From Cyanophora paradoxa (Eukaryota; Glaucocystophyceae; Cyanophorales; Cyanophoraceae), in the NCBI GenBank assembly GCA_004431415.1, contig QPMI01000101.1, positions 124,001-188,000 of the forward strand: a stretch of 64,000 nucleotides of DNA, read 5' to 3'. Below the pieces are notes generated by a model that made no database searches, had not been told where the DNA came from, and saw only the letters and a list, made by a program, of their open reading frames with translations. The translations under genes were made by a program, and so were the position numbers. Position 1 is the first letter of the stretch. Every line of letters starts with the position of its first letter. Positions 34,817 to 46,959 of this stretch are shown here, one piece after another.

Positions 34817-37800
34817 TTATGACGACGTCGACCGACCGGCAGGCTCGGGCGCTGGCTCACTTTTCGGAGACCCGTCCTCATCTGAGCCCGAGGCGCGGCG
34901 CCGGCCCAGCGCCTCGCAGCGCTGAAGGGCGGCGACCAGCGCGTCCATCCGCACCGGCTCTGAGGCGTGGGCAGGGGGCGAGGCGGCTCAGGTCAGGTCA
35001 GCTCATCTCAGATCAGATCTGAGCGCACTGGGGAGGTAGTCCGACATCCCGCTCGCGAGGCAGTGCTCCCGGTCGCCCGCCATCGCATTCGCCGTCTGCG
35101 GAAGCCGTGCATTGAGCACAACTCAGTGCGGAGAGTGCTTAAAACTTGGCGATTTGGGGTCGTCCATTTTCGGATCTTCTAGATCTAGATCTTCGGGTAG
35201 TCGGCGATGGGGCGGGCGGGGCGCACGAGGGCGATGATGTAGGGGCGGCGAGCCTCGGGCAGCTCCGCCTTGATGCGCCGCGCCGCCGTCAGCCCGTCCA
35301 TCACTGCCCGCCCCCGCCCCGCCCCCTCAGCCCCGCCCCCGCCCGGGGCGGAGGAGGCGGGGCGGGGCGCGCCGGGCATCATGACGTCGAGGAGGAGGCA
35401 GTGGAACTGGCGCCCCGCGGCGGCCGCCGCGTGCACCGCCGCGAGCGCCTCGGCGCCGTTGCTCACGGCCTGCACCCGCGTGTACCCCCGCTTCTTGAGC
35501 ATCAGCAGCAGGATCTTCGTGTTGACCTGCGCGGGAGGCGACCCGTGAGCCGGCGTCGCCATCGGGGCGGGGCGGGGCGGCGCGGGGCGGCGCGGCGCGG
35601 CGCGGCGCGCCTCGACGTCCTCGGCGACCAGGATGCGCAGGTCGGACTCGGGGGGATGAAGGTGTCGCGGGAGGGGAGGGAGGGCCGCGCCGCCAGCGCC
35701 GACTCGAGCGTGAGCGCGCTCAGGCGCACGGAGAGGCGCCGCGCCGCGCCCGGGCTCGGCAACGGCGCCGCGATCGCCGCGAACACCGCCTCCACGACGG
35801 CGCGGGGCTTGGCGGGCTTGAGGACGGCCTCCGCGCAGGCCTGCGCGGAGTGAGCAGGGGAAAAGGAGCTCAGGGGAGGCGGGGGGCGGAGGAGAGGGGA
35901 CCTGGAGAATGGCGTCGTGGTCGGCCATGCCGCGCGCCACGAGGGCGACGCGGGGCACGTCGGCGAGGCGGCGCCAGGCCGGCGACGAGCCCTCCCCGGC
36001 AGCTGCCGCCCCCGCCGCGCCGGTCGGGGCCGGCAGGCACGGGCAGGCGGGGCCGGCGCACCGCGAAGCCGACGCCCGAGGCGGGCGGCGCCGTGTCGAG
36101 GATGCAGCAGTCGAGCGCCCCGTCGCAGCCGCCGCCGCCGCCGGGGTCGGAGTCGGAGTCAGGGGCGTCGGGGGGCGGGAGAGCGTCGACGGCGGCGCCG
36201 GCGTCCTCGAGCGCCTCCCGCAGCAGCGCCTGCCGCCGCCGTCGCCCCCCGTCCCGCCCCGCGCGCCGCGGCGGGCCCGGCCGGGAGCGCGCACCCGCGT
36301 GGCCGGCGACGGGCTCCAGACGGCGACGCGGCGGCCGGAGAGGGGCCAGCCAACCTCGTCGCTGATGGGCGGGGGCAGGGCGAGGGCGGCGGCGCCGTCG
36401 GTGATGGCGCGGGCGGGGAAGGTGACGAAGAAGGTCGAGCCGCGCCCGCGCTCGCTCTCGCAGCGCATGTCGCCCCCGAGCAGCACCGCCAGCTTCCGCG
36501 AGATGAACAGCCCCAGCCTGCGCCGGGGCTGAACAAAGAGGCGGGGGGGCCCGCGCGGGGACGCAGCGCACCCGGTGCCGCCGTACTGGCGGGAGTGGGA
36601 GGAGTCGACCTGGTAGAACCAGGAGAAGAGCTTCTGCTGGTCCTCCTCCGCGATACCGATCCCCGTGTCCCGGATCATGATGCACAGCTGCTCGCCCTCC
36701 ATCCGCGCCGTCAGCGACACCTCGCCCCGGCTCGTGAACTTGATCCCTGCCCGCGCGCCGGCGCTCAGCCGACTTCGCGAACATGGCGGTCGATTCTGGA
36801 CGCGAGGGCGGACCGTTGCCGAGGGTGTTGACGAGGATCTGGTTGAGGCGGGCGCCGTCGGTGTGGAGGAGGGCGGGGCAGTCGCGCGCGACGTGCCACG
36901 TGAGGTCGATGCCCTTCTGGGCCGCCGACGGGAACATGAGCTCCGTGGCCTGCGCGTGCGGCGAGAGGGCGTCAGGGGCGGGGCGCCGGCGCAGGCCGGC
37001 AGCCGGTCGCTCGCGCCTGCTCGAAGATCTCGCGGAGGACGACGGGGGCGCGCCGGATCTCGACCTTGTTGAACTCGAGCCGGCTCGTGTCCAGGATGTC
37101 CTTCAGGATGTTCAGCAGCGCCAGCGACGAGTTCTGCCGCCCTCCGCGTCAGAGGGGCCGCGAGCCGATCGCGCCGAGCCCGCTCAGGGCGCCCCTCGAG
37201 TGGCGCGCTCGCGCACGTGGATGATGGTGCAGAAGTCACGCTGCTGCGGGGAGAGCTCCGTGTCGAGAAGCAGCTCGCTCATGTTGCACAGCGCGTTCAT
37301 TCTACGGGGGGAAATCAACGAGGAGGGTGCGGCGGGGCGCGGGGCGGGGCGCACGGGGTGCGGATCTCGTGGGAGACCATGGCGAGGAACTGGCTCTTGG
37401 CGGCGCTCGCGGCGTCCGCCTCGCGCCGCGCCTCCTCCAGCGCCGCGTTCTGCGCACGGCCCGCGCGCTCAACCCGGCGACGGCGCCGGCGCCGCCGGCT
37501 CGGCGAGGGCGGGGCGGGGCCGGCGCGCCTGGCGGGCGAGCAGCTCCCGTTGCTCCGTCTCGTTCCGCAGCAGAACCGATTGCATGATCGCCACCCCGAT
37601 CTGTGCCGACGGCGCCGCCCCCCGTCAGCGTCAGGCGCGCTCACCGCCGCGAGGCGACACGTGTACTACTCGATATCCTCTATGTATCTAGTGCCGCTTC
37701 GGACCCCTGAGCGCCTGCTGGGGAGACGGCGTGTGTGGCCTTTCTTTCCTCCTGTCTACGCCCTGGCGTGTGCTCGACGAGCTCTCGGGGCACCTGCTCG

Positions 37801-40800
37801 GAGACAGTGTGGAGGAGGCGGAGCTCGTCCTCCTGCCAGGCGCGCGCGCGCTCGATTTGCGAGACGCTGATGAGCGCGTTCGGCCTGCCCGCCGCCCCCG
37901 CACCGCGTGAGGACGAGGAAGAGAGGCAAGGGAGCGCAAGGAAGAGGGAGGGGGCGGGAGGGGAGGGGGCGGACCGCCCGTGGAAGGTCGTGAACGCGAT
38001 CGCGATGCTCTTTATCTGCTGGTACCCGAAGACCTGCGCGCGGCGCCTCAGCCCGCTCCCCTCCACGCCGGGTTCAAGCGGGGAGCCCGCGGCCTCTTCC
38101 CCCGCGCCCCGCGCCGCGGGCTCGCGCCGGCTCGCACCTTGCAGAAGAAGTGGGCGTTGGAGATGCCCTCGCGGCCCAGCGCCGCCGCGTCCGTTGCGTC
38201 CTCCAGCGCGATCACCCGCTTCCCCGCTGCCGCCCCGCCGCCACCGAGCCGCCTCAGGCCGGCGGCAAGCAGCGAGGAAAGCGGCCCGTATGCATGGCTG
38301 CCCACACGTGTCTACACGCACGCGACGGCGTATGCCTTGGGAAGAACTCGAATTAAGTCGTAGATGGATAGTTTGGGGCGGCGTTGCGGGGGGGAATTAA
38401 GCGCGCCAGGCGCAGGGGGGCGGGAGGAGGGAAGGCAAAGGGCCCGGGAGGCCGCGGGGGAGGGTCAGGGGCGACGAGCTCTCGGGAGAGGGCGGGGGCG
38501 AGGGAGAAGGTTCCTCTCGCGACGAGGGGCGAGGGCGCGCACTCTTGGTGAGGTGGGCGACGAGGGGCTCGAAGAAGGAGCCCGTCGCCGGCCACTCGGG
38601 GGCCGCCTCCGGCACCGACGCCGCCACCGCCCGGTCTGCGGCGGGTCACATGGGGGGGAGGGGGAGGGCGCGGGGGCGAGGCGGGGCGGGGCGGGGCGCG
38701 GGGCCGGCGCGGGAGAGCGGGGCGCGGGGCGCACGGATGTCGGGCCCGGCGAGGAGGGCGGCGTCGGGGACGCCCGGGGCGGCGTCGATGGCCTCGAGGG
38801 CGGGGTCGTCGAGGCTCAGCACGCGCACGCGGCACGCGCGGAAGGCCTCCCGCACGAGGCGCGCGCTGCGCTGGTAGACCTCGCGCACCCCCAGCACCTG
38901 GTGGATCTCCCGCGTCATCTGCCCCCCCGCCCCGCCCCCGCCCCCCCGCTCAGCGCCCCGCCGCGCGCGGCGGGGCGGGGCGGGGCGGACGGCCTCGAGG
39001 AGGCCGGAGTGCATGAGCTGGCGCTCGAGCTGCGCGGCGTGCGTGCGCTGCTGCTCCAGCAGCCGCCCGTGCGCGATCGCCTGCCCCGCGCCCCTCAGAG
39101 GCAGGCAGGCGAAGCTCGAGAAGGCGCCTTCTCGCGTCGAGGAGCTGATCGCATGCAAGGAGGGCGGGGCGCACGACGCCGACGTGCTCGGCGACCTGCT
39201 TGAGCAGCAGCCGCTCCTCCGCGCCCCACGACGCCTCCCGCTCCACCATCTCCACTGCCCGCCCGTCGCCCCGGGGCCGCGCGCGGGGGAAGGGTGAGGC
39301 CCCGAGGCGCGATTCCCGCAATTCTCGGAATTCGAAGGGCGCACGGACGATGACTCCCTGGATTTGCCCGCGGAAGAAGACGCGGGTTGCCATGCTGAAA
39401 GAAAGCGTCGCGGATCAGGTCAGGCGAGAGGGGGAAGCGCTTCTTCAAGCGTCGGGCGAGCGGCTAGAGGGCCGCCTCCTTCGTGCCCCCCGGCTTCTTC
39501 TTTGGCGCCGCCAAGGGCTCCAAGGCTTTCTAAGCGTCTGCTCCCGCCGGGGAGGGCCCTCGGGGGTCGCGGGGCGGGACCTGGAGCGGGAGGCGACCTC
39601 CTCCATCTCGCGCCTCGCCTCCTCGCTCACGAACGACGCCCGCGCCATCGCCTGCGTCGCCCCACGCCGATCAGCAGGCGGCGTGCACGAGGGAGGAGGC
39701 GGGAGAGAGGTGCCCCGCCATCTCTCCCTCCAGTTTTGCTTTCAGAGCGAACGAGAGAGAGAGAGTGCGGGGCAAGCGGCTCGAGGGGGGAAGAGCGGGG
39801 GAGGGGGGGGGAGGAAGGAGAGAGGAGGAGGGGGCTGGGACCTGGACGTCGGGGATGTGGAGGACGCCGTCCGGGGCGTTCTCGTGGAGGGCCCACCACA
39901 CCGACGAGGCCTGCGCGTCGTACCCGGGCAGCGCCTGCGCCCCCGCGAAGCGCGCTCAGCACCCGAGGGCCAGGGGGAAGGAAGAGGCGCCAGCGTGGGC
40001 TTAGTCGCGAGAGCAATGCCGCTGCGTGCGCAGGGGCCCAGAGCGGCGCCGGTGCCGGCGCACCTTCGGGATGCCCTCTTTCGCCACCCAAACGACCTGC
40101 CTCCGACGTCGCCGGCAGCTAAGGCGACAATGGCGGCGCGGAGCGGCGCGCCTGGGCCTCAGTGAAGGTGTCCTTGTACGTGTTGTCGAAGTACTGCCAG
40201 AGGGAGCAGCGGTCGACGTTGAAGGCCTTTCCCACAAGCTCCGCCCTGCGCCCCACCGCATTCGCCGGCGCCGACGCCGGCTGGCTCGGGCGCGGGAGGG
40301 CATCGGAGGCGACGCGCACGAGCGGTGGAAGATGTGCTCGATGGAGCCGTCGACCTGCGCGGCGCGACGCTCAGTGGCAGCGCGGGGCGGGCCCCGAGCG
40401 GGGCGGGGCGGGCCTCCTGCGAGATCTCCCGCACGATCCCGGCGAGCAGCGCCGAGTTGCGCAGCTGCGGCGGCCGAGTCGGCGGCCGGCGGGGGCGGCG
40501 CGGCGGGGGCGGGGGCGGGGACGGGCCTCGCGCTGGAGGTCGCGGTTCTGGACGGCGACCTGCTCGCGCAGCGCCGACTGCGCCAGCGCGATCCCGATCT
40601 GGTCGGCGACGAGGCGGAGGAAGTGCGACTCCTCCGGCCCCCAGTTCGCGATCTGGTGGTGGTGAGCGATCCCGGAGGCGCTCCCTGCCCTGGACCTTGT
40701 CCCGACCTTGTCCGTCGTCTCGACGATGAGGAGGGCGTTGTAGGCTCCCTCGTGCATCGTGCAGGCGCACATGCAGCTCAGCGCCGACGTGTAGGTCCTG

Positions 40801-42872
40801 CGCCCCTCTTCGCTCAGCACCGCGCAGCTCTCCCTGCAGCGCCGGCACCCGCTTTACGCGCTCTCTAAGCACTTTCACGCTCGCACAGCGTTGCAGCTAT
40901 AGATAGAGAATCTTCGAAGACGCGTTTTCAGCTCGTTCGTTCTCTCTCTCTTCCTTTCTCTTCCCCTGCGACTGCGACTTCTGCGGCGCGCGCACCTGAA
41001 CTCTGGAGGCAGCATGTCTAGTCCGTTGCGCACGAAGACGTAGTCTGGGATGGGGTCAGCTCGGAGGGGATCTCGGGGGCGGGAGGAGAGGTGTGCGGGG
41101 CGGTGCGGACCGGGGCTGGCCTCGCAGAGCTGGATGGTGGTGTCGACCATCGAGTCCGAGAGGGACATGTCCGCGTCGGCGTGGGGCGACCCCGGCACCG
41201 CGAACGTCACCCTGCGCAACCCAGCGCTCGAAGCCCGGCCGCGGAGAGGGCGGCGGGGGCGGGGGGGGGAGAGGGGCGGCGCGCTCGCCTGGGGGCCCCC
41301 CTGGGCGACTGGGACATGTCGAAGACGACGGCGCGCGTGGCCTGGAAGTGCCCGCAGAGCAGCGCCGCCACGCAGTCGAAGACCTGTCCCGCGCGCCCGC
41401 CCCCGCCCCTCGAGACGCGCCCCGCCCCCGCGCCCCAGCGCCAGCGCCCCCGGCGCACCGCCTGCACGCCCGAGCAGGCGTTGATCTCGTTCGCGAGCCT
41501 GCGGATGAGCTCCTGCTCCCTGAGCTGCCGCTGCGGCGCGCCGGTCGGGGCCGAGCAGCGGGCAGGACGGGCCGCCGGGATCTTGACCGAACCTGGAGCG
41601 CCCGGTTCTGGGCCTCGATCTCCGCTTTGGCCGCCGCCAGCCGCGCGCACGCCGCCCCCTCGCTCGCCTGCCCCAGCCCCGGCCCCGCGTCACGCCGCCG
41701 CCACCCGCGGCCGCGCGCCCCAGCCGCCCGCACCAGCGCGGGGCCCAGGGTCCACGCACAGCACGCCGCCGCCTCCGCCTCCTCCTCGCTCCAGGCGCGG
41801 CCAGCCGCAGGGCGCCCGGCGCCGCCCTCGCGAGCGGCGACGAGGGCGCCCACGAGGCGCTGGCCGACGGCGATCGGCTGGGCGAGCAGCGGAGCCTCCT
41901 GCCCGGCCCCCGCCCGCACCACCGCCCGCCCCGCCTCCAGCTCCCCCACGCCTGCCCGCCCGTCAGCCCGCCACCCGCCGCCCCTCCGGCCCCGCCAGCG
42001 CACCCCCTCCGGCAGCGCCAAGGCTGCCGCCGCCTCCGCGGGGGCGGCGCCCCGCTGCGCCGGCGCCCCGCTGCCCGAAGGCGCTTCCAGGATCCAGCAC
42101 CTGCGTCCCGGCCAGCCTCAGCGGCCAGCGGCGAGCCCGATCCCCCTCCCGCGGGCGGCGCACCAGTCGGCGTCGAGGGCGGCGCGGGCGGCCGCCGCCG
42201 CGCGGTCGAAGGCGGCCGCGTCCGCGGCCCCCGCACGGCGCGCGCGACGGCTTCCACGGGGCACGAGCGGTGCGCTGCGCGGCGTCGGCGGGCGCGGGGG
42301 CCGGTTCGACGTCGGCGGCGGGGGCGGCGGCGCGCGCACCTTGGAGGCCGAGCGCCACGAGCCCCGCCGCCTGCACCAGCAGCGCCTGCTCCTCCGCCGT
42401 CAGGCCCGCCTCGCCGCCCTCGAAAGCCATCTGCCGCGCCCGTCCCATTTGCTGCTCGCTCCGCCCCGCCCAGCGGCGTCGGCGGCGCGCAGCGGAGGGT
42501 GCGCACCGTCACCACAGCGCGGGCCGAGTCGCCGGCGGCCTCCTCGTCTGCCGCCCGCACCGCGTACCGCGGCCCCTCGCACGCCGGCCCGGTCGACACA
42601 GGGGCCGGCGAGGCGAGGACCGCGGCAAGGCAGGAGGCGAGCTCGCCCGCAGAGCTCCGCGGCGTCGCGGAGACGGCGCTGTGCGCCGCGAGGAGCCCAT
42701 GCAGCCGCCCCCGCTCGACGACGTGGAGCTCCACGAGCGCCGCCCCGAACGCAGTCGCCAGGAGCTCTGCCGCCGCCTGCGGGAAGGCCGCCGGCCGCGC
42801 AAGGGCCTTCCGCAAGGAACGAAGGCAATCCTTGCAACGATGGGCGAGCCCGCGACCGTGCCCTGACTCCAT
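34817..42872 (-). CDS. Five-GAF hybrid histidine kinase with two receiver domains
   Basis: A very large intron-rich gene. Approximate order: GAF1 42,830-42,390, GAF2 42,240-41,760, GAF3 41,520-40,570, GAF4 40,460-39,200 (VDRCSLWQYFD), GAF5 38,920-37,760, HisKA 37,470-37,100 (KSQFLAMVSHEIRTP), HATPase 36,990-36,400 (LVNTLGNGIKFTSRG, RDTGIGIAEEDQ, GGTGLGLFIS), REC1 36,330-35,800, REC2 35,650-34,890. REC2 is complete: ILVAEDVEVNTK, LLLDVMMPVMDG, IIALTANA and YLPKPV. REC1 has lost the N-terminal acidic pair (AVWSPSPATR) but keeps a candidate Asp (CCILDTAP) and VLKPAKP. No membrane segment is seen, so a cytosolic sensor kinase is likely. At least four introns start with GC (37,528; 37,016; 35,610; 35,372). 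Start 42,872 was chosen at MESGHGR; an in-frame alternative lies at 42,998. Ligands of the GAF domains are unknown. Confidence 0.82.
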
Positions 42873-42989
42873 GATCGTCGCCACGCTCGGATCTTCGATC
42901 GAACCTCCGCGTGTGCTAGCTGGCGCTGGCCTGGCTGACGATCCGGTGCTTGTCTTAGTGAAAAGGCTCTGATGCAAGTTCATGCAACG

Positions 42990-43635
42990 AGCGTGCAAGG
43001 CTGCAACTTAAACCAACTTTACGGAATAGACTATCCGACTATCTGCTGCGCGCTGCGGGCCTGCGGCGCGAGGAAGGCCAAGCTTAGGGCCCGATGAAGC
43101 AGCCCATTTGCAACCGGATCGAAGAGCCGAGTTGTATTGCTGCTGCGTGACGCTCGAGATCCAGACTTCACTGACAATGCGGCGCCGGCCTACCGGCTGC
43201 AGTACTTGCCACTGCACAAGTTGTCATAAACTGTGGCGCCTGATCATGAAGGACGCGCACGCGCACAGCGGCAGTGCTGCGGCACAGCAGGACCCGCGCT
43301 CGAGTCCTGACCTGTCTGTACACAGTTTATGGGTACGCTAACGCTTGAGGCCCTACATGTATACTGTAATATACAGGGCTAGGAAAAACAATATTCCAAA
43401 ATTGTACGTACCCAAAAAGCCAACCCGCGCCGTACGCGTGTACCCGAGCCGGTCGACTGGAGGGTACAGCTGCTCAACGCATCGTGCACGCATTCAGCAC
43501 GCCGCAGCAGTAAAGTGGAAATGCCATTCATGCATTGGACTGTCTAGATAAAAGCCGCCGGACCGGGGACCTGCCCATGACCGGATCGGCCTGCCGTCTG
43601 ATCGGCGCCTCGGCCGCGATCTTCCAGCATGATTA
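42990..43635. other. Intergenic region between divergent genes
   Basis: No gene is supported. This stretch separates the histidine kinase start (-) from the small membrane protein (+) and is the likely location of both promoters. It is less GC-rich than the coding regions. Confidence 0.45.
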
Positions 43636-43639
43636 GTAG

Positions 43640-44452
43640 ATGGCCCCGGCTCTCATCATTCGCGCACTTCGCCGTCACGAGCCTGCGGCCGGCACTGCTA
43701 CCGCTATGTGCGTCGTTTTGCGTTCGTAGCGGGTTGCCCGCTGACCACGTAGACGCATATAGGGGGGTTGGTCGCCTTCTATTTGACGATAGTTCCGAGG
43801 TATGCGGTCGCTACGCCGCCGCCTCAGCGTGTCTGGATCACAGCGATTTGGGTCGCTGTCGTCGTTGGTACGGCGCTCAACGTGAACGGCTACGTGGTCA
43901 GCGGGCAGACATCGCCGCGCGTGTACGCTCGGAACGCGCCGTTCTCCATCATGCGGTCCGCTCCCCCTCGCCCGCGCCCGCGCCGAGGTTCGAATCCGGC
44001 GGCGCTGACGCACGCGGACGCGGGCCGCCGCCGCCCGCAGCTTCTTCCTCATACCGTTCTGCGTCGCGTCGTACTCGGGCGTCACGGCGGTGGCGGGCGA
44101 GTCGAGCTTCTGGTACATCTTCCCTCGGGAGGGCGCCGTGCTGGCCGTCTCTCTGGCGGTCCCCGCCGCCGTCGTCCTCTTCGGCGTGGGGCTGCACTTG
44201 AGCCGCCAACGCCGCGCCAAGCGCAGCCCCGCGGGCCCGGAAGGGGAGGCGTCGCCGGCAGGCTCCCGCTGCTCGCTGGCCTCCACGCGGCCCCAGGCCT
44301 TCTCCGAGCTCGACGCCATCGCGTTCGGCTCCGCCGGGGGCGACCCCGGCGGCCCCGGCGGCGACTCCGGCCCGGGCCCGGGCTCCCCACGGCACCCGGG
44401 CCCGTCAGGCTCCTCCGGGAATCACGTGCTCCACCTCCACCCCCACCCGTAG
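43640..44452 (+). CDS. Small multi-pass membrane protein, unknown family
   Basis: I do not recognise the family. An exon at about 43,765-43,954 encodes VAFYLTIVPRYAVATPPPQR followed by VWITAIWVAVVVGTALNVNG and ends in SIMR split by a GTCCGC donor. The last exon (about 44,040-44,452) continues FFLIPFCVASYSGVTAVAG, then FWYIFPREGAVLAVSLAVPA and AVVLFGVGLHL, a charged tail (RQRRAKR) and a Gly/Pro/Ser-rich C-terminus. Three or four hydrophobic segments are visible. A first exon from ATG 43,640 (MAPALIIRALRRHEP) is plausible, but its junction phase is not resolved. Confidence 0.5.
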
Positions 44453-44454
44453 AC

Positions 44455-44925
44455 CCGCACGTGCGGGCTCGCCCCTCGATTTCGGCTTCCATTTCCTCCG
44501 TCGCTCCTGTGGTGCACAGTGAGATGTAAGTCCCTAGCTATAGTGAGACATTAGTCCCTAGGCTAGAGATACCTGAGTTCTAGCACAGGTGGTTCGCACC
44601 GTGAGATGCATTGCTAGATCTAGACGTGAGAGCTCTGTGTTTGTAGCGTAAGGCCCTGAGGCGGGGGGCGGCAAGTGCGATCCGTCGCAACAGGCAGCTA
44701 TAGGGCTTCGGGGGGCACTCGAGCTCCGCTTGTTGAGGCCGCTCGGAGGCGTCACGCGGTTGTCCAGTGCGCTTGTAATTGGACTAGCTATATATCGTAC
44801 TGGAGTTGGGATTGCTTGACTCCTTTCGATTAATTATAAATAATACTTGAAACTTGAAATATATCGCCATTCTGAATGATGGGATCAGCGGGGCATAAGC
44901 TCATCGATTCTACCGTGTACGTATA
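44455..44925. other. Intergenic, no gene seen
   Basis: The stretch contains a duplicated phrase (TAGTGAGACATTAGTCCCTAG and relatives) near 44,525-44,565 and becomes AT-rich towards 44,850. It ends at the left arm of the inverted ~1.6-kb repeat. Confidence 0.4.
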
Positions 44926-44929
44926 TATA

Positions 44930-46427
44930 TATATTTGCAAGGGGGGGTACCCCCTCCCTTGCTCCCCTGGTGAATTGGTGCGGCGTACTTTCTGTGTTAG
45001 CAATTTTTGTAAGATGAGATTCTTTGCATGCGCTCTCGTATAGGTGTGATCGCATCGTAGCCGCTGCGAGCGGCGAAAAAAAATGCAAGGGCGGGGCTGC
45101 GCAAACATGTCGAAGCCGCTCCTCGCCTGCTATTGCTATATGCGCCGGACCACGTGCTCCTGAATGCTCTCAATGCGTTCTACAAACTCTGTCATACATG
45201 CCTGGGCTCGAGAAGCGGCGCGTGGCGCGCTAGGCCGCCTCAAGTACCTGTTGTACCGGGCGCCGGAAAAAAAGTGCTCCTGAGAGTTTCAGGCGATTGC
45301 TGGGTACACATGCCAGAGCCCGGCCCAGAGGTCGAGGTCGCGGGGCCGAGCATCCGCATGCGGAGCGCGGGCCGGAGCGGCGCGCCCGCAACGTCGCGTT
45401 CCGGTGCGCTTCCGGCTGCGGCCTCGGCGGCGACACCTGCACCGTGCGGGAACAGCGCTAGCCGCGGATGCGCTCCTGGTGGCGAATGCGGGCACAGCCG
45501 CTCCTGGTGGCGGAGAGCGCCGCGAGAGTGCAGGAAGAAGGCGCCCGAGACGCCGCGACGCCGGCTGTGTGCGCGCCCGCGGCCGCGGCGTTTTGCCAAC
45601 GCTCTCGGTTTCTGATGGACTCCGATTCATGATCGAGCAGACTCCAGCTCGATGTTGTCAAGCTCTTCAAGCGCGGTTCAAGCACGGGGCGGGTCGCCAC
45701 TTGCACGCCTCGGCCCCACGTATGCGTGGCTTGAACCGCGGCCGGCGTTCCGTAGCAGAGTGTGGCGGCCGCGGCGTCGCAGCATTCGCAGCTGCTCCTA
45801 GTACGTCGCGTCGGGCTAGGCCCCGCCCTGCGCCGCGGCTGTCCGGGGCGAGCTGACGCCTCGGCCCTGCGCAGGCTATGCGCAGGGCCCGGCGCCACCT
45901 GCCCGTCCGCCCGCTTCCCCGCCCGCCGCCCTGCCGGCTGCCTCAGCGTCGTCGACTCCAGGTTCGCTCCGCCGCTGCTGCCGCGCACCTGGCCCGGCCG
46001 CCCCCGCTGGGCCCCGCCCCCGCACGGCCGCTGTCCGGGGCGAGCTGACGCCTCAGCTCTGCGTATGTGCAGGCTATGCGCAGGGCCCGGCGCCACTTGC
46101 CCCTCCGCCCGCTTCCTCGCCCGCCGCCTCGCCGGCTGCTTCAGCGTCGTCGACTCCAGGTTCGCCCCGCCGCTGCTGCCGCGCACCTGGCCCGGCCGCC
46201 CCCGCTGGGCCCCGCCCCCGCACGGCCGCTGTCCGGGGCGAGCTGACGCCTCAGCTCTGCGTATGTGCAGGCTATGCGCAAGGCCCGGCGCCACCTGCCC
46301 CTCCGCCCGCTTCCCCGCCCGCCGCCGCCTTCGCCTGCCTGCCTGCCTGATGCCGTCGCCCGCGACGCCACCCCACCTGCCCGCCTCGCGACCCCGCCCG
46401 CCTCGCCCGGCCGCCCGCCTTGCCTCT

Positions 46428-46461
<34 letters not shown>

Positions 46462-46576
46462 CCTCCCACACACACACACCCTAAGTACCCTGCAATGTGT
46501 ACCAGCACCCCCCCTTGCACCTCCGCGCGCGGCCCGCACTTGCCGATCTTGCACAGGGCCGGGCGCGGTCTGCTAG
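44930..46576. repeat. Left copy of ~1.6-kb dispersed inverted repeat
   Basis: This segment matches 61,862-63,508 in opposite orientation, by eye close to 90% identical over long parts, for example the GGGTACCCCCTCCCTTGCTC end and the exon-like phrase around 45,130-45,260. It contains three tandem modules starting at about 45,841, 46,033 and 46,231 (periods 192 and 198 nt). The minus strand translates to a repeated module with KRAEGQVAPGPAHSL, EASARPGQRPCGGGAQRGRP and SSGGANLESTTLKQPA. It ends at CTGCTAG, where a MITE abuts. A 28-nt poly-C run lies at 46,431-46,458. Confidence 0.8.
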
Positions 46577-46816
46577 GTAACACTTAAGTAATGCGCGCAC
46601 TTAAGTAATGCGGTCCCAAATTAATGCGTTTTTCGCTGGCAAAACGCATTAATTTGGGACCGCATTAATATCTGTATCTACCCCCCTACTGGCATACTAC
46701 TGCAGCCAAAAAGCCTTGAAGCTTCAAAACGCATTAATTCGGTGCCGCATTATTATCAATACTAGGGGTTCGGGTCCAAAAACGCATTAATTTCTGGCGC
46801 ATTAATTAAGTGTTAC
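46577..46816. mobile_element. MITE with 20-bp terminal inverted repeats and internal palindrome
   Basis: The element is 240 bp. The left end GTAACACTTAAGTAATGCGC and the reverse complement of the right end (46,797-46,816) differ at one position in 20. Inside, GCGGTCCCAAATTAATGCG... at 46,610-46,632 pairs perfectly with 46,641-46,663, and the stem extends four more bases on each side. It is AT-rich, has no ORF, and no target-site duplication is obvious. Confidence 0.8.
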
Positions 46817-46959
46817 ACGGTAGATATCTAGCCTAGTAGAGCATGATCATGATCGATATCTAGATCATGATCAGGAGCTCGCGATCGCGCGCTGCTCTCA
46901 GGCTTTGCTTTTCCTCTCGCTTCTGCCGGCCCAATCGATATCATCGCATATGCAAGTAT

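Noticed and set aside
41091-42874. Plus-strand open frames of about 590 codons
   Set aside because: They are antisense shadows of the histidine kinase gene, caused by GC-rich codons lacking stops; composition is Arg/Pro/Ala only and there are no motifs.
43987-43997. GGTTCGAATCC, a tRNA B-box-like word (also at 52,401-52,411)
   Set aside because: Both lie in introns just before acceptors, and I find no A box, acceptor stem or cloverleaf around them.
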